Source: Arthrobacter sp. ISL-65 (GTDB taxonomy: Bacteria; Actinomycetota; Actinomycetes; Actinomycetales; Micrococcaceae). From it: a stretch of 34,890 nucleotides of DNA. Numbering within the stretch: the first letter of the stretch is position 1; every line of letters starts with the position of its first letter. Position numbers and translations under genes: made by a program. Shown in pieces: positions 1 through 9,178 of this stretch. Location: contig NZ_JAGGPN010000067.1 of assembly GCF_018613795.1 (NCBI RefSeq), forward strand, positions 1 through 34,890, in the 5' to 3' direction. The notes below the pieces were generated by a model. That model was given only the letters and a program-made list of their open reading frames with translations, did not search any database and was not told where the DNA came from.

Positions 1-35
1 CAGGAAATCCGGGTGCTCCGGGAGTTGGTGGGTGC

Positions 36-1376
<1,341 letters not shown>

Positions 1377-1409
1377 GAATGCTCCTTATGAAATACCACT
1401 TTGCTTATG

Positions 1410-1423
1410 ACTGATATATCAGT
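1410..1423. promoter_or_regulatory. Perfect 14-bp palindrome, probable GntR operator
   Basis: ACTGATATATCAGT is its own reverse complement and lies in the glyA/gntR divergent intergenic region, 34 bp upstream of the glyA start. A TATGAT -10-like hexamer for the GntR gene follows at 1437-1442, so a bound protein would sit near its -35. FCD-type GntR proteins commonly bind short palindromes in the promoter of their own gene. A 12/14 match is found at 34356-34369 before the mycothiol dehydrogenase gene. Confidence 0.7.
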
Positions 1424-1520
1424 GTGAGGTCAATGGTATGATTGAGCTCACAACAGAGTCAATAGCTGGAAGCAAAATGACAGTTCGCTTCCACTTGGAG
1501 CCCATGAACGGAGTCCCGCT

Positions 1521-2192
1521 GTGAATGCTCTTCCCGCCATGCCACCCGCCGAGGACGAGGCGCTGTCCCAGGCCGAGGCTGCGTACCGGCAGCTGCGCGA
1601 CAAGCTGATCATGCTGGACATCCGGCCGGGCGAGCCCATCAATGACGGCCAGCTAGCGGCAGAACTCGGCTTTGGACGCACACCCGTGCGTGAGGCCATC
1701 AAGCGGCTGGAGGTGGACCACCTGGTGGTCTCCTACCCCCGCCGGGGAACATTCGCCACCACCGTGGACTTCACGGAACTGGCCGACGTCTCGGAAATCC
1801 GGGAGCTGCTTGAACCGCTCGCGGCCCGCCGGGCCGCCAAGCGGGCGAACACCGCCATGCGCGAGGAACTCCTGGACGTCGCCAAGGCCATCTCGGAGCT
1901 GGCGCCCACCCCCGCCCAGTCGCGGGAGCTCATGCGCTACGACCTGACGGTGCACCGCCTGATCTACCGCGCCGCGGCCAACCCGCACCTCGAGGACACC
2001 CTGATCCGTTATGACAACCTGGCCACCCGCATCTGGTGCCTGGTCCTGGACAAGGTCCCGTCGGTGAGCGGCCACATCAGCGAGCACGTGGACCTGCTCA
2101 AGGCCGTGGCCGATGGGGACGCGGACAAGGCAGGCGAGCTCGCACTGCACCACGTCACGAGCTTCGAGGAGACCATCCGCAAGGTGCTGTAG
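1521..2192 (+). CDS. GntR-family transcriptional regulator, FCD subfamily
   Basis: This is a 223-residue DNA-binding regulator with an N-terminal winged helix (about residues 18-85) and a C-terminal all-helical FCD ligand domain (about 90-215). The winged helix shows the typical GntR blocks LRDKLIMLDIRPGEPI, FGRTPVREAIKRLE and the wing YPRRGTF. The FCD domain starts at VSEIRELLEPLAARRAA and has a metal/ligand-type pattern around RYDLTVHRLIYRAAANP. The GTG start at 1521 has GGAG about 7 nt upstream; an ATG at 1504 runs into a stop. It is divergent from glyA with a palindrome between them, so autoregulation and control of glyA are likely. The 34356 palindrome suggests it also controls formaldehyde oxidation. 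The ligand is unknown. Confidence 0.92.
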   Translation: MNALPAMPPAEDEALSQAEAAYRQLRDKLIMLDIRPGEPINDGQLAAELGFGRTPVREAIKRLEVDHLVVSYPRRGTFATTVDFTELADVSEIRELLEPLAARRAAKRANTAMREELLDVAKAISELAPTPAQSRELMRYDLTVHRLIYRAAANPHLEDTLIRYDNLATRIWCLVLDKVPSVSGHISEHVDLLKAVADGDADKAGELALHHVTSFEETIRKVL

Positions 2193-2282
2193 GCCGCAGG
2201 ACATGCGGGAGCGCTTGGAGAACGAAGAATCCCCCGGGGCTTTCCCTGGGGACTCCTTGGTTCACGGATGAAGGCGGTTCAG

Positions 2283-2307
2283 GGTCGACGACGGTTTATG
2301 GTCGACC
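2283..2307. terminator. Possible stem-loop between convergent genes
   Basis: A 7-bp perfect inverted repeat (GGTCGAC/GTCGACC, 11-nt loop) lies between the ends of the convergent GntR gene and secreted-protein gene. There is no clear T-run. A second, weaker stem (TCCCC/GGGGA with inner GGG/CCC) lies just upstream near 2227-2250. Either could end transcription of the GntR gene. Confidence 0.35.
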
Positions 2308-2324
2308 GTGCCGCGCACTATCTC

Positions 2325-2867
2325 CTAGTGGCCGCCGCCTCCGATCACGCCCTTCTCGACGGCCTTCGTAACCGCGTCGGCTTCGGCCTGGGTCAGGGTG
2401 CCGTCCTTGACCGCCGTGTCCAGCTTGGTCTTCAAGGCTGCGGCGCGCTCCGTCTGTGCGGCGGCGCGGATTTCCGTCAGCGCCGCGGTGACCTTGGATT
2501 CGTCGACGCCGAGGGCCTTCGCCAGGGACTTGGCCATTGCGACGTCCTGGGCGGTACGGTCTGGCTTGGTGCCCTCGGTCGGCGCCGTCGTCGGCTTGTT
2601 GGCCTCGCGGAACGCTTGGATCGCCTCGGTTACCTTCGCTTCGTCAACGCCCAGCTTGGTGGCAAGGTCCGCCGCAATCTGGCCGCGGTCACCACCTTTA
2701 CGGCCCCGGAAGCCGTCAGTCGATGCGCTGCTGTCCGTCGACGTGCTCGACGTTGCGCTGGGGCTCGGAGTGGTGGCGGCTGAGGCCATTCCCGTAACCC
2801 CCAGGCCGGCGCCCAGTGCCAGCGCGCCGGCGGTGATGCCGAGGGTGATTCTCTTGGTTCGTGACAT
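2325..2867 (-). CDS. Small secreted protein of unknown function with repeated LGVDE helices
   Basis: The 180-residue reading starts at the ATG at 2865-2867, which has AAGGAG about 6 nt upstream. A longer in-frame start at 2936 lacks a ribosome site and would bury the signal peptide. Residues 1-30 form a Sec signal peptide: basic MSRTKR, then a hydrophobic ITLGITAGALALGAGLGV stretch, then an ASA-type cleavage site. A Ser/Thr/Ala-rich linker follows. Two similar helical units contain KLGVDEAKVTEAI and ALGVDESKVTAAL, followed by a Lys/Ala-rich helix and a GGGGH tail. It is probably extracellular or wall-associated. I do not recognise an enzymatic domain, and the neighbours do not suggest a function. 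Confidence 0.75.
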   Translation of the reverse strand: MSRTKRITLGITAGALALGAGLGVTGMASAATTPSPSATSSTSTDSSASTDGFRGRKGGDRGQIAADLATKLGVDEAKVTEAIQAFREANKPTTAPTEGTKPDRTAQDVAMAKSLAKALGVDESKVTAALTEIRAAAQTERAAALKTKLDTAVKDGTLTQAEADAVTKAVEKGVIGGGGH

Positions 2868-3035
2868 TGTGTCTCCTTGATCGGCCGTGCGATACGGCTT
2901 TGAGTGGAAGGGCATCTGTCCTAGCCCCTTCCTCAAAGATCCGGCAGCAGGTTAGGGCACCGCTGTTCGAAAACTGTCAGGAGCCTGTGAACCCTGAGAT
3001 CTGCGAAACCGACCCTTGGTACGACTGACGGAAAT

Positions 3036-3051
3036 TTTCAACCAATGAAAT
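3036..3051 (+). promoter_or_regulatory. IclR-regulon operator copy 1 (before the dioxygenase)
   Basis: TTTCAACCAATGAAAT contains a TTTCA-N5-TGAAA inverted repeat and is centred about 90 bp upstream of the dioxygenase start. The same 16 bases occur in reverse complement at 19757-19772, upstream of the transporter operon and beside the IclR gene. A related copy is at 9283-9298. A CATACT -10-like element at 3057-3062 would put this site over the -35. The regulator assignment is inferred from position. Confidence 0.75.
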
Positions 3052-3132
3052 CCGCGCATACTTTGGACGCCCTGATCCGCCAAGCTTGTCCAAACGACGT
3101 CCCCGCGGCGATGCCGAAGAAAGAAGGAAGCC

Positions 3133-4200
3133 ATGACCCTCAGCGTCGAGGAAATGAACAAGCAACTGCCGGTTGCCAATGTGTTGCCCGGCGAAGCCGT
3201 GCCCTACTACATGGCCTCCGGCGAGGGTGCCCGCTACGAAATCGACGGGCAGTTGGTGACCGTGATCGCCCGCGCCGTGGACACCGGCGGCATCTTCAGC
3301 GCCGCCTACATTTCCGGCGGCATGGGAGCAAAGTCCCCCTTCGTCAGCCACAAGATCGAGCACAAGACCCTGTACGTCTTTGACGGCATCCTCCATGTCT
3401 GGCTTCCCGGCGAAAGCCGCATCCTGACCCCGGGCGACTCCGTGGTGATTCCGCCGGGAACACCGCACGCTTACCGGATGGCCAGCCACTACACACGCTT
3501 CCTGAACTGGATGACGCCCGGTGGCGCCGAAGCCTACTACGAGCGGGTCGGTACCCCCATCGATTCGCATGTTCCGCCGGTCCATGCGGGCCACCGGCAG
3601 AGCTCCCGGGAAGCTGCGGAAGTCGGGGCCGAATTCGGCATCACCTTCCCGGACATGGAGCGGGTGGCGCCCTCGCTGCAGCAGAATGCCGGGCTGCCTG
3701 CCACGCTGAGCCCCTATTTCCTCAGCGCCGGCGAAGGCGAACGCATGGTCAGCTACCAGACCATGTTCACCTACCTCTCCCGGCCGGAGAACACGGGTTC
3801 GAACTACTTCGCCGTCCACACCAAGGGCGCCAAGTCCCCCTACATTCCGCTGCATTTCCACTCCGAGCACACCGAGAACTTCCTCTGCACCGAAGGCCGC
3901 ATGTGGCTCTACGCCAACGGCCGCGAGGTCTTGCTCACGAAGGGCGACTTCCTGCACGCCCCGGCGGGCACCGTCCACTCCTTCGCGTTCGACTCCCACA
4001 ACACACAGATGGTCGGCTTCCTGACGCCGTCGGTCTTCAACGGCTTCTTCGAATACTTCAACAAGCCCACCGACAACTACATGTACACGGAAGGCGGCGA
4101 GCCCTACATGGACATGGAGGGCTTCGGCCGCGCCCAGGCGGAGATGGACCTCACCGTCGTCGGCCCGCCGCCCCAGCGCCGCGCCGCCCTGGGCATCTAG
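3133..4200 (+). CDS. Bicupin dioxygenase, quercetin 2,3-dioxygenase-like
   Basis: The 355-residue protein has two cupin halves (about residues 25-130 and 190-300), the architecture and size of Bacillus QdoI-type quercetinases. These cleave the flavonol C-ring, releasing CO and a depside. The duplicated phrase ASGEGARY / SAGEGERM and the PPGTPHAY / APAGTVHSF blocks match that family. The C-terminal cupin has a complete metal set, H241, H243, E248 and H282. In the N-terminal cupin the equivalents of the first His and the Glu appear to be V71 and K78, leaving only H73 and H112, so that half probably binds no metal. The start has GGAAG about 4 nt upstream. It is convergent with the catabolic gene train and shares its operator motif. 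The substrate is inferred; other flavonols or related phenolics are possible. Confidence 0.8.
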   Translation: MTLSVEEMNKQLPVANVLPGEAVPYYMASGEGARYEIDGQLVTVIARAVDTGGIFSAAYISGGMGAKSPFVSHKIEHKTLYVFDGILHVWLPGESRILTPGDSVVIPPGTPHAYRMASHYTRFLNWMTPGGAEAYYERVGTPIDSHVPPVHAGHRQSSREAAEVGAEFGITFPDMERVAPSLQQNAGLPATLSPYFLSAGEGERMVSYQTMFTYLSRPENTGSNYFAVHTKGAKSPYIPLHFHSEHTENFLCTEGRMWLYANGREVLLTKGDFLHAPAGTVHSFAFDSHNTQMVGFLTPSVFNGFFEYFNKPTDNYMYTEGGEPYMDMEGFGRAQAEMDLTVVGPPPQRRAALGI

Positions 4201-4226
4201 CGACAGGACACGACCAACAAGCCACG

Positions 4227-4257
4227 AGGCCCGGACTCCCCCATGGAGTCCGGGCCT
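4227..4257. terminator. Strong hairpin after the dioxygenase gene
   Basis: A perfect 13-bp stem (AGGCCCGGACTCC pairing with GGAGTCCGGGCCT) with a 5-nt loop begins 27 bp after the dioxygenase stop and is followed by TTGT. It is the likely terminator of the + strand gene and may also block the convergent train. Confidence 0.8.
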
Positions 4258-4277
4258 TGTAGTGTGCGCAAAGAATC

Positions 4278-4337
4278 ATCGACTGCTCCGTAACTGCCGT
4301 TTTCGTGGGTGAAAAGGGCGGCTACGGAGCAATCGAT
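4278..4337 (-). terminator. Long hairpin after the DUF3500 gene
   Basis: An outer stem pairs ATCGA-c-TGCTCCGTA with TACGGAGCA-a-TCGAT (one internal mismatch). An imperfect inner GCCGTTTTC / GAAAAGGGCGGC arm lies inside it. It starts 8 bp beyond the stop of the minus-strand DUF3500 gene, so it is probably the end of that long transcript. Confidence 0.6.
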
Positions 4338-4344
4338 GGAGGGT

Positions 4345-5583
4345 TTACTGCGCTAGCGCCTGCCGCACCAGCGCACGGCCGTAGTCGTTGCCGTTCGGAG
4401 TGCGGAGGACCGTGTGCATGTGGAACGGGGCGGGGGTGTCGTTGTTGAGAAAGACGCCGCTGTGGTGGTCCAATTCCATGACCACCACGGGGCTCTGGAT
4501 CCGGAAGTAGAACGCGTCCCCGCCCTGCCAGCCGCCGATCCAGGAGAACCGGGTCTCGCTGTAGTGCTCCCGGATTTCCCGCATCCGCGCGGCACGGGGG
4601 CCGGCGGGAAGGCAGGCGACGAAGTCCTCCACCAGCCTGTCCAGCAGCGCCAGTGATTCGGGCGGCATGGAATCAGCCAGGATGCCCTCGTAGGGAATCA
4701 CCCGGTTGTCCTGGAAGCAGCCGGCCAGGTGGCGTTCGTCGCCGGGATGCAGCCGTCCCTCGGGCATCGCCGGATCCACCATCTCGGCGAAGGACACCGC
4801 TTCACCCCGCAGGGTCTCGGGCAGTGCTGCCATCAGTTCACGGGCCAGGCTGATCCGTTCCTTGAACACTTTCACGCCCTTGTGCGGCCCGGCATCGATG
4901 ACGTCCGGCTCGGCGCCCAGGAACATCGGCGACAAAACCAGCTGGGTTCCGGCCACCAGGCAGTTGAGCGCCACGTGATGGCCGAACAGCTGCCAGCCCC
5001 ACGGCTCCGATTCCGACGGGGCCCCGTAGAGGGCGAAGTTGTAGCTGTATTCGTTCATCAGCTCCGGCAGTTCCACCAGCTCCCCGAGAAAGCCGTTGAT
5101 GCGCATCAGGTTCCGGACCAGCGCGTACCCCTCCGGACTCAGGCTCGCTTCCACCACGCCGAGCGCAGCATCGCGTACGGCCGCGTCCAGGTCCTCGAGG
5201 CGCAGCCCGGTGTCGTGCTGCATGAATTCCGGGTTGGCCCAGCTCTGCCATTCGTGGGCGTCCACGGGATACCTCAGACGGTCGCACTGATCCGGCGAGG
5301 CAGCGGCGAGCAGCTTGCCCGCGGCGGCGACCATCTCCGCCGTCGGCGCCGCTTCCGCTGTCCGCGCCTCGGCGAGGCTGAACAGCCCGGGGCGGATGAC
5401 GCCGTCGTTCGTTACACCGGTGAAAGGCTCCGGGTAGAGCTTCTGCCAGCCCTCGATCATGGGGCCGGCAAAGGAGTCGTTCTTGGCCTCCTCGGCATAG
5501 GAGCGCGCGTCCAGTCCGCGCAGGTGCGCCACGCGCGGGTGGTCGGGCGCGTAGAGGAAATCACGAAACGACGGCGCCGGCAT
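4345..5583 (-). CDS. DUF3500 family protein, candidate novel ring-processing enzyme
   Basis: This is a 412-residue cytoplasmic protein that I recognise as DUF3500, a family with no established function known to me. Conserved-looking features are PVDAHEWQSWANPEF near 107-120, WGWQLFGHHVALN (H202, H203), the acidic/His cluster MELDHHSG (E370, D372, H373, H374) and FHMHTVLRTPNGNDYG (H388, H390). So many His and acidic residues would suit a metal site, but that is inference. The ATG at 5581-5583 has AAGGAGG about 7 nt upstream and lies inside the end of the FAD hydroxylase gene (23-bp overlap), giving tight translational coupling. It is the last gene of the train. Because no recognised ring-cleavage dioxygenase is present, it is the best candidate for ring opening or an adjoining step of the aromatic pathway. 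Confidence 0.8.
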   Translation of the reverse strand: MPAPSFRDFLYAPDHPRVAHLRGLDARSYAEEAKNDSFAGPMIEGWQKLYPEPFTGVTNDGVIRPGLFSLAEARTAEAAPTAEMVAAAGKLLAAASPDQCDRLRYPVDAHEWQSWANPEFMQHDTGLRLEDLDAAVRDAALGVVEASLSPEGYALVRNLMRINGFLGELVELPELMNEYSYNFALYGAPSESEPWGWQLFGHHVALNCLVAGTQLVLSPMFLGAEPDVIDAGPHKGVKVFKERISLARELMAALPETLRGEAVSFAEMVDPAMPEGRLHPGDERHLAGCFQDNRVIPYEGILADSMPPESLALLDRLVEDFVACLPAGPRAARMREIREHYSETRFSWIGGWQGGDAFYFRIQSPVVVMELDHHSGVFLNNDTPAPFHMHTVLRTPNGNDYGRALVRQALAQ

Positions 5584-7330
5584 TGGTGCCCTCCTTCAGT
5601 TGCTCGAGTGGTTCGACGGCGGTTCCCCAGCCGGCCGCGACTGCCAGGGCAGCAGCGGCGGCGTCCGCGGAGGAACCGCGCCAGGCGATGTGCTGGTCCG
5701 GACGGACGAGGACGGCTTCGGCCGCCCACAGCTCCGCCATTAGCGTCCCGTCGTCGGAAGGCCCGACGGCAGTGACGGTCACCGGGATACCGTGGCTGGC
5801 ACCGGCCGCGAGCACCGGAGCGAAGGCCTGCTCGGGAGCCAGGCCCACGCCTGCCTTGTCCAGAACCGTGCTGGCGGCGTCCACGAGCAGCGAAAATCCC
5901 GGCCCGAGGACGTCGTAGAGGGAGGTGGTGCCGTCCAGCCAGGCGTGCGGCAGCAGGGCACCCGGGCTGGCCGACGGCACGTAGCGGATCGGGTCCTCGG
6001 CCGGCACCGGCGCCCCGTCGGGGACCACCAGCGGGGACCCGGAATAGCTGTATCCCAGAACCAGGCCCAGCGAATCGAACTCGCTTCGCTTGACGGCCAG
6101 GGAGTCGTGGGCGGTAGCCCGTGCGGCCTCCCCCGCAGTCCCGTCGGCCGCCAGCGCGGGATCGGCGAAGTGGTAGGCGAGGGCTTTTCCGTTGGCCGCT
6201 GCGTCGCGGATAGTCCGGTCTGCCACGGGCCGTCGCTCCAGGCCGTAGCTCTCCAGCAGCCCCGGCCCCGCCCACCCTTCGAAGGCGGCGGCGATTTTCC
6301 AGGCCAGGTTGGCGGCGTCGCCGATGCACGTGTTAAAGCCGTGGCCGCCCCACGGCGGGTTCTGGTGCGCCGCGTCCCCCACCAGAAACACCCCGCCCAT
6401 TCCGTAGGAACCCGTGCCGTAGGACGGGGCAAGGAGCATACGGGCAGTCCAGGGATCCGTGGCAATCACGTCAACGTCGATGTCGGCGCCCACGAGGGAC
6501 CGCACCAGGGCGGCCGGATCAGGCTCGGACGCATCGCCGGCGTCCTGGCTGCCGACGCCCTGGATGATGGCCCACCAGGTCTCGTCCAGGTCCATCCGTC
6601 CCACCATGCCCGCGGCGCCGGGCCCCAACACCCAGTACTGGACGGCGGCGTCCAGCGTGATGGTGGCGGCCAGGTCGCGGGAGCGGAAGAGGATGCTGAT
6701 GTTGGACAGGGCAGCGGACTCCCCTTCGAGCCGGAGGCCCATGCCGCGGCGGACTGTGGAGGAGCCGCCGTCGGCCCCTGCCAGGAAGGTGCAGTCGACG
6801 GCGGTGCGGTGGCCGGAATCATTGGCGACGGTCACACGCTGCCCGCCGTCGGGAAGGGTTTCAAATCCGTCGATCCGCAACCCCGTGAGCAGGGTGGCGT
6901 GGACCGATGCCGCCACGGCTTCCCGCAGCACCGCCTCCAGTACTGGCTGCGGCACCTGCTGGCCGCACTCGGGCTGGGGCTGGTAGTGGCCGGTTTCGAG
7001 TTGGAAGGCGTTGGGAAAGCGCCTGATCTCGCGGCCGGTCAGCGAGGAACAGAAGATGACGTCCTGAGCGAAACCCACCGGCAGCGGCGCGGCATTGCGG
7101 AGGGCAGCGGCCAGGCCGAGCCTGCGCAGGTGCGTCATGGTGCGTGCGTTGGTGGTCTTGGCGCGCGGCCTGTCCGGATCGATCAGCGTCCGGGGCTCCA
7201 CGACCGTGCTGCGAATGCCCCGGCTGGCTAGGTCCAAAGCCAGGAACAGTCCGCTGGGACCTCCCCCGGAAATCAGGACCGGGATCTGCGCGGGGAGGTC
7301 CGCCAGCCCGGCATGATCGACGGCGGTCAT
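5561..7330 (-). CDS. FAD-dependent aromatic hydroxylase (PheA/TfdB class)
   Basis: The 589-residue single-component flavoprotein monooxygenase has the three class A fingerprints: the dinucleotide fold LISGGGPSGLFLALDLA near 19-35, the DG motif AGADGGSSTVRR near 184-195, and the GD motif FLVGDAAHQNPPWGGHG near 315-331. About 140 C-terminal residues resemble the thioredoxin-like extension of phenol hydroxylase-type enzymes. Such proteins add one hydroxyl to a phenolic ring using NAD(P)H and O2. In this setting the substrate may be phloroglucinol, its carboxylate or a flavonoid A-ring (as in FdeE-type naringenin hydroxylation); the sequence cannot decide. Its start overlaps the upstream FAH-family stop as TGATG, and its end overlaps the DUF3500 start, so three genes are translationally linked. 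Confidence 0.93.
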   Translation of the reverse strand: MTAVDHAGLADLPAQIPVLISGGGPSGLFLALDLASRGIRSTVVEPRTLIDPDRPRAKTTNARTMTHLRRLGLAAALRNAAPLPVGFAQDVIFCSSLTGREIRRFPNAFQLETGHYQPQPECGQQVPQPVLEAVLREAVAASVHATLLTGLRIDGFETLPDGGQRVTVANDSGHRTAVDCTFLAGADGGSSTVRRGMGLRLEGESAALSNISILFRSRDLAATITLDAAVQYWVLGPGAAGMVGRMDLDETWWAIIQGVGSQDAGDASEPDPAALVRSLVGADIDVDVIATDPWTARMLLAPSYGTGSYGMGGVFLVGDAAHQNPPWGGHGFNTCIGDAANLAWKIAAAFEGWAGPGLLESYGLERRPVADRTIRDAAANGKALAYHFADPALAADGTAGEAARATAHDSLAVKRSEFDSLGLVLGYSYSGSPLVVPDGAPVPAEDPIRYVPSASPGALLPHAWLDGTTSLYDVLGPGFSLLVDAASTVLDKAGVGLAPEQAFAPVLAAGASHGIPVTVTAVGPSDDGTLMAELWAAEAVLVRPDQHIAWRGSSADAAAAALAVAAGWGTAVEPLEQLKEGTNAGAVVS

Positions 7331-8205
7331 CAGGCCCTCGCCCGGAGTGTCGGTTCGCCGACGGGGGTGACCAGGGTGCCCAGCCGCTCGATTTCGACCT
7401 CGACGGTGTCACCGGGCTGCAGCAGCCACTGCGGTGTGCGGGCATACCCAACGCCTTCAGGGGTGCCGGTGGCGATCACATCGCCGGGGTGGAGCGTGAA
7501 CGTCTGGCTGATCAGCGAGATGATGGCGGGCACGGAAAAGATCATGTCCCGCGTGTTGCCGTGCTGCACCTCGGTGCCGTTGACCCGGGTCCGGACCTCG
7601 AGGCCGTCGCACAGGTCGCCCACCTCGTCGCGGCTGACCAGCGGTCCCAGCGGACCGGTGAAGTCGCCGTTCTTGCCGAGGGTCCACTGCGTTGTGAGCT
7701 TCTGGGCGCGCCGGGCGGTGATGTCGTTGAAGGTGGAGTAGCCGAAGATGGCGTCCGCGGCCTGGTCCTCGGTCACGGACTCCGCGCGCTTGCCGATGTA
7801 CGCGGCCACTTCGCCTTCCCAGTCCAGGCCTGCCTCGCCGCCGGGCACCGGGACGGGGACGTTCCCGACGGAAAGGGAAGCCGTCCACCGCCCAAACAGG
7901 GTGGGGTACGGCGGCAGCTCCTGGTTCTTGTAGCTGCCCTCCGCGGCGTGCGCCCCGTAATTGAGGCCGACGCAGATGACGCGGGCCGAGGCAGGAACCA
8001 GGGGCACTTCGGTGACGGTGCCGCGCACCAGTGAACGGGGCTCCAGCGGCAGTGAACCGGTGCCCTCAACGAGGGACAGCGCTTTCTCCTGCCACCCGTC
8101 GGCGTCCGCCCAGAAGTCCGTCACGGGGGCCAGCGGAAACACAGTGGTGCCGTTCAGGGCGGCTGCCCAGGTGTCGCCGTCGTGATTTATGCCTATGTAC
8201 TGCAT
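7330..8205 (-). CDS. Fumarylacetoacetate hydrolase (FAH) family protein
   Basis: The 291-residue enzyme of the FAH superfamily hydrolyses or decarboxylates beta-diketo or 2-oxo acids from ring cleavage, using a divalent metal. The core blocks are visible: VICVGLNYGAHAAE near 76-88, LDWEGEVAAYIG near 127-138 with metal ligands E130 and E132, FNDITARRAQ with D161, LGKNGDFTGPLGP near 176-188 and ATGTPEGVG near 245-253. The ATG at 8203-8205 (MQYIGINHDG) has GAAAGG about 7 nt upstream; the frame stays open further upstream without family similarity. It sits just before the FAD hydroxylase (TGATG overlap), consistent with processing the ring-fission product made by this operon. The exact substrate is unknown. 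Confidence 0.92.
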   Translation of the reverse strand: MQYIGINHDGDTWAAALNGTTVFPLAPVTDFWADADGWQEKALSLVEGTGSLPLEPRSLVRGTVTEVPLVPASARVICVGLNYGAHAAEGSYKNQELPPYPTLFGRWTASLSVGNVPVPVPGGEAGLDWEGEVAAYIGKRAESVTEDQAADAIFGYSTFNDITARRAQKLTTQWTLGKNGDFTGPLGPLVSRDEVGDLCDGLEVRTRVNGTEVQHGNTRDMIFSVPAIISLISQTFTLHPGDVIATGTPEGVGYARTPQWLLQPGDTVEVEIERLGTLVTPVGEPTLRARA

Positions 8206-8252
8206 GCGGGGCCTTTCAGGTTCGCCCGGGGGCGGGTGTCGGTCAGAGGACA

Positions 8253-8285
8253 CGGCAAGTAGAGCCTCCCTTGAGGCAGTTGCCG
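8253..8285 (-). other. Intercistronic stem-loop before the FAH gene
   Basis: Two nested stems, CGGCAA/TTGCCG and GCCTC/GAGGC with a 4-nt loop, occupy the gap between the esterase stop (8306) and the FAH start (8205). There is no T-run, so mRNA processing or stability is more likely than termination. Confidence 0.35.
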
Positions 8286-8305
8286 AAGCTGGTACTACAG
8301 AAAAC

Positions 8306-9178
8306 TCAGGGAACGCCGGCTTGCCGGCGGAAGAAGCTGACCGTGGCGGCCAGTGCCTTCTCCGCGGCGGCCGGGCTGCCGTCGGGAAGGGACCACATGT
8401 GGTCCGCCCCGTCGAGGAGTAGAAGTTCGACGTCGGCGCCTGCCTTTTCGAGCTCGGCCGCCAGGGTTTCGGACTGGGCGGCCGGCACAAAGCGGTCGGC
8501 TGTGCCGTGGACCAGGAGGAAGGGCGGGGCGCCGGGACGGACGTAGGTGACGGGGCTCGCGGCGGCTGCCTTCTGGGGCTCCTCCGCCAGGACGGCGCCT
8601 ATCAGCTGTTCCTCCCGGGAGGCCGGGTCAGTGGCCCTCGCGACGGCGTTGGGCAGGGCCTGCTCCCCCATGCGGAACAGGTCCGTGGGCGGGTACCAGG
8701 CGGCCACGGCCGCGACGGGGCTGTCGCCGCCGATGAGGCCGACCAGGCTCGCCAGATGGCCACCGGCGGAGTCGCCCCAGGCGTAGATCCGGTTGGGGTC
8801 CACGCCGTAGCCGGCTGCGTTGTTCCGCAGCCAGCGGACCGCGGCCTGGGCGTCGTGCAGCTGGGCCGGGTAGTGGGCCTCAGCGCTCAGCCGGTAGTCG
8901 GCCGAGGCGACGACGAAGCCTGCTTCGGTGAGGACCTCGAAGGGTGACAGTCCGAAGCCGTCGGCGACAGGGCCGAGCGAAGACCGGGTTCCGACCCGCC
9001 AGCCGCCGCCGTGGAAATGGACGATCGCCGGCCGCAGCGTTTCCCCTGTTCCCGGTCGGATCCCTGCACCGTTTTCATCAGGCTCCGGGAGGTACAGGTC
9101 CAGCAGCAGCGGACGGGCAGCGGGGCCATCCGTGCGGGCGAACTCCACGCCTTTCAGCACACGGCCTTCCGTCATCAT
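8306..9178 (-). CDS. HSL-type alpha/beta hydrolase (esterase) 1
   Basis: The 290-residue cytoplasmic serine hydrolase has the hormone-sensitive-lipase signature: oxyanion block HGGGW at 56-60, nucleophile elbow GDSAGG with S137, then D228 in HGTADRFVP and H260 in GADHMW completing the triad. Residues DYRLSAEAHYPAQLHDAQAA and GVDPNRIYAWG are typical of BD-FAE/carboxylesterases that hydrolyse small aryl esters. It is the first gene after operator copy 2, which places it with the FAH, FAD hydroxylase and DUF3500 genes in a catabolic sub-operon. It is therefore my first choice for hydrolysis of the depside ester produced by the quercetinase; this is inference. Two adjacent ATG codons begin the gene; the second (9175) has better spacing from AAAGGAG. 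Confidence 0.88.
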   Translation of the reverse strand: MMTEGRVLKGVEFARTDGPAARPLLLDLYLPEPDENGAGIRPGTGETLRPAIVHFHGGGWRVGTRSSLGPVADGFGLSPFEVLTEAGFVVASADYRLSAEAHYPAQLHDAQAAVRWLRNNAAGYGVDPNRIYAWGDSAGGHLASLVGLIGGDSPVAAVAAWYPPTDLFRMGEQALPNAVARATDPASREEQLIGAVLAEEPQKAAAASPVTYVRPGAPPFLLVHGTADRFVPAAQSETLAAELEKAGADVELLLLDGADHMWSLPDGSPAAAEKALAATVSFFRRQAGVP

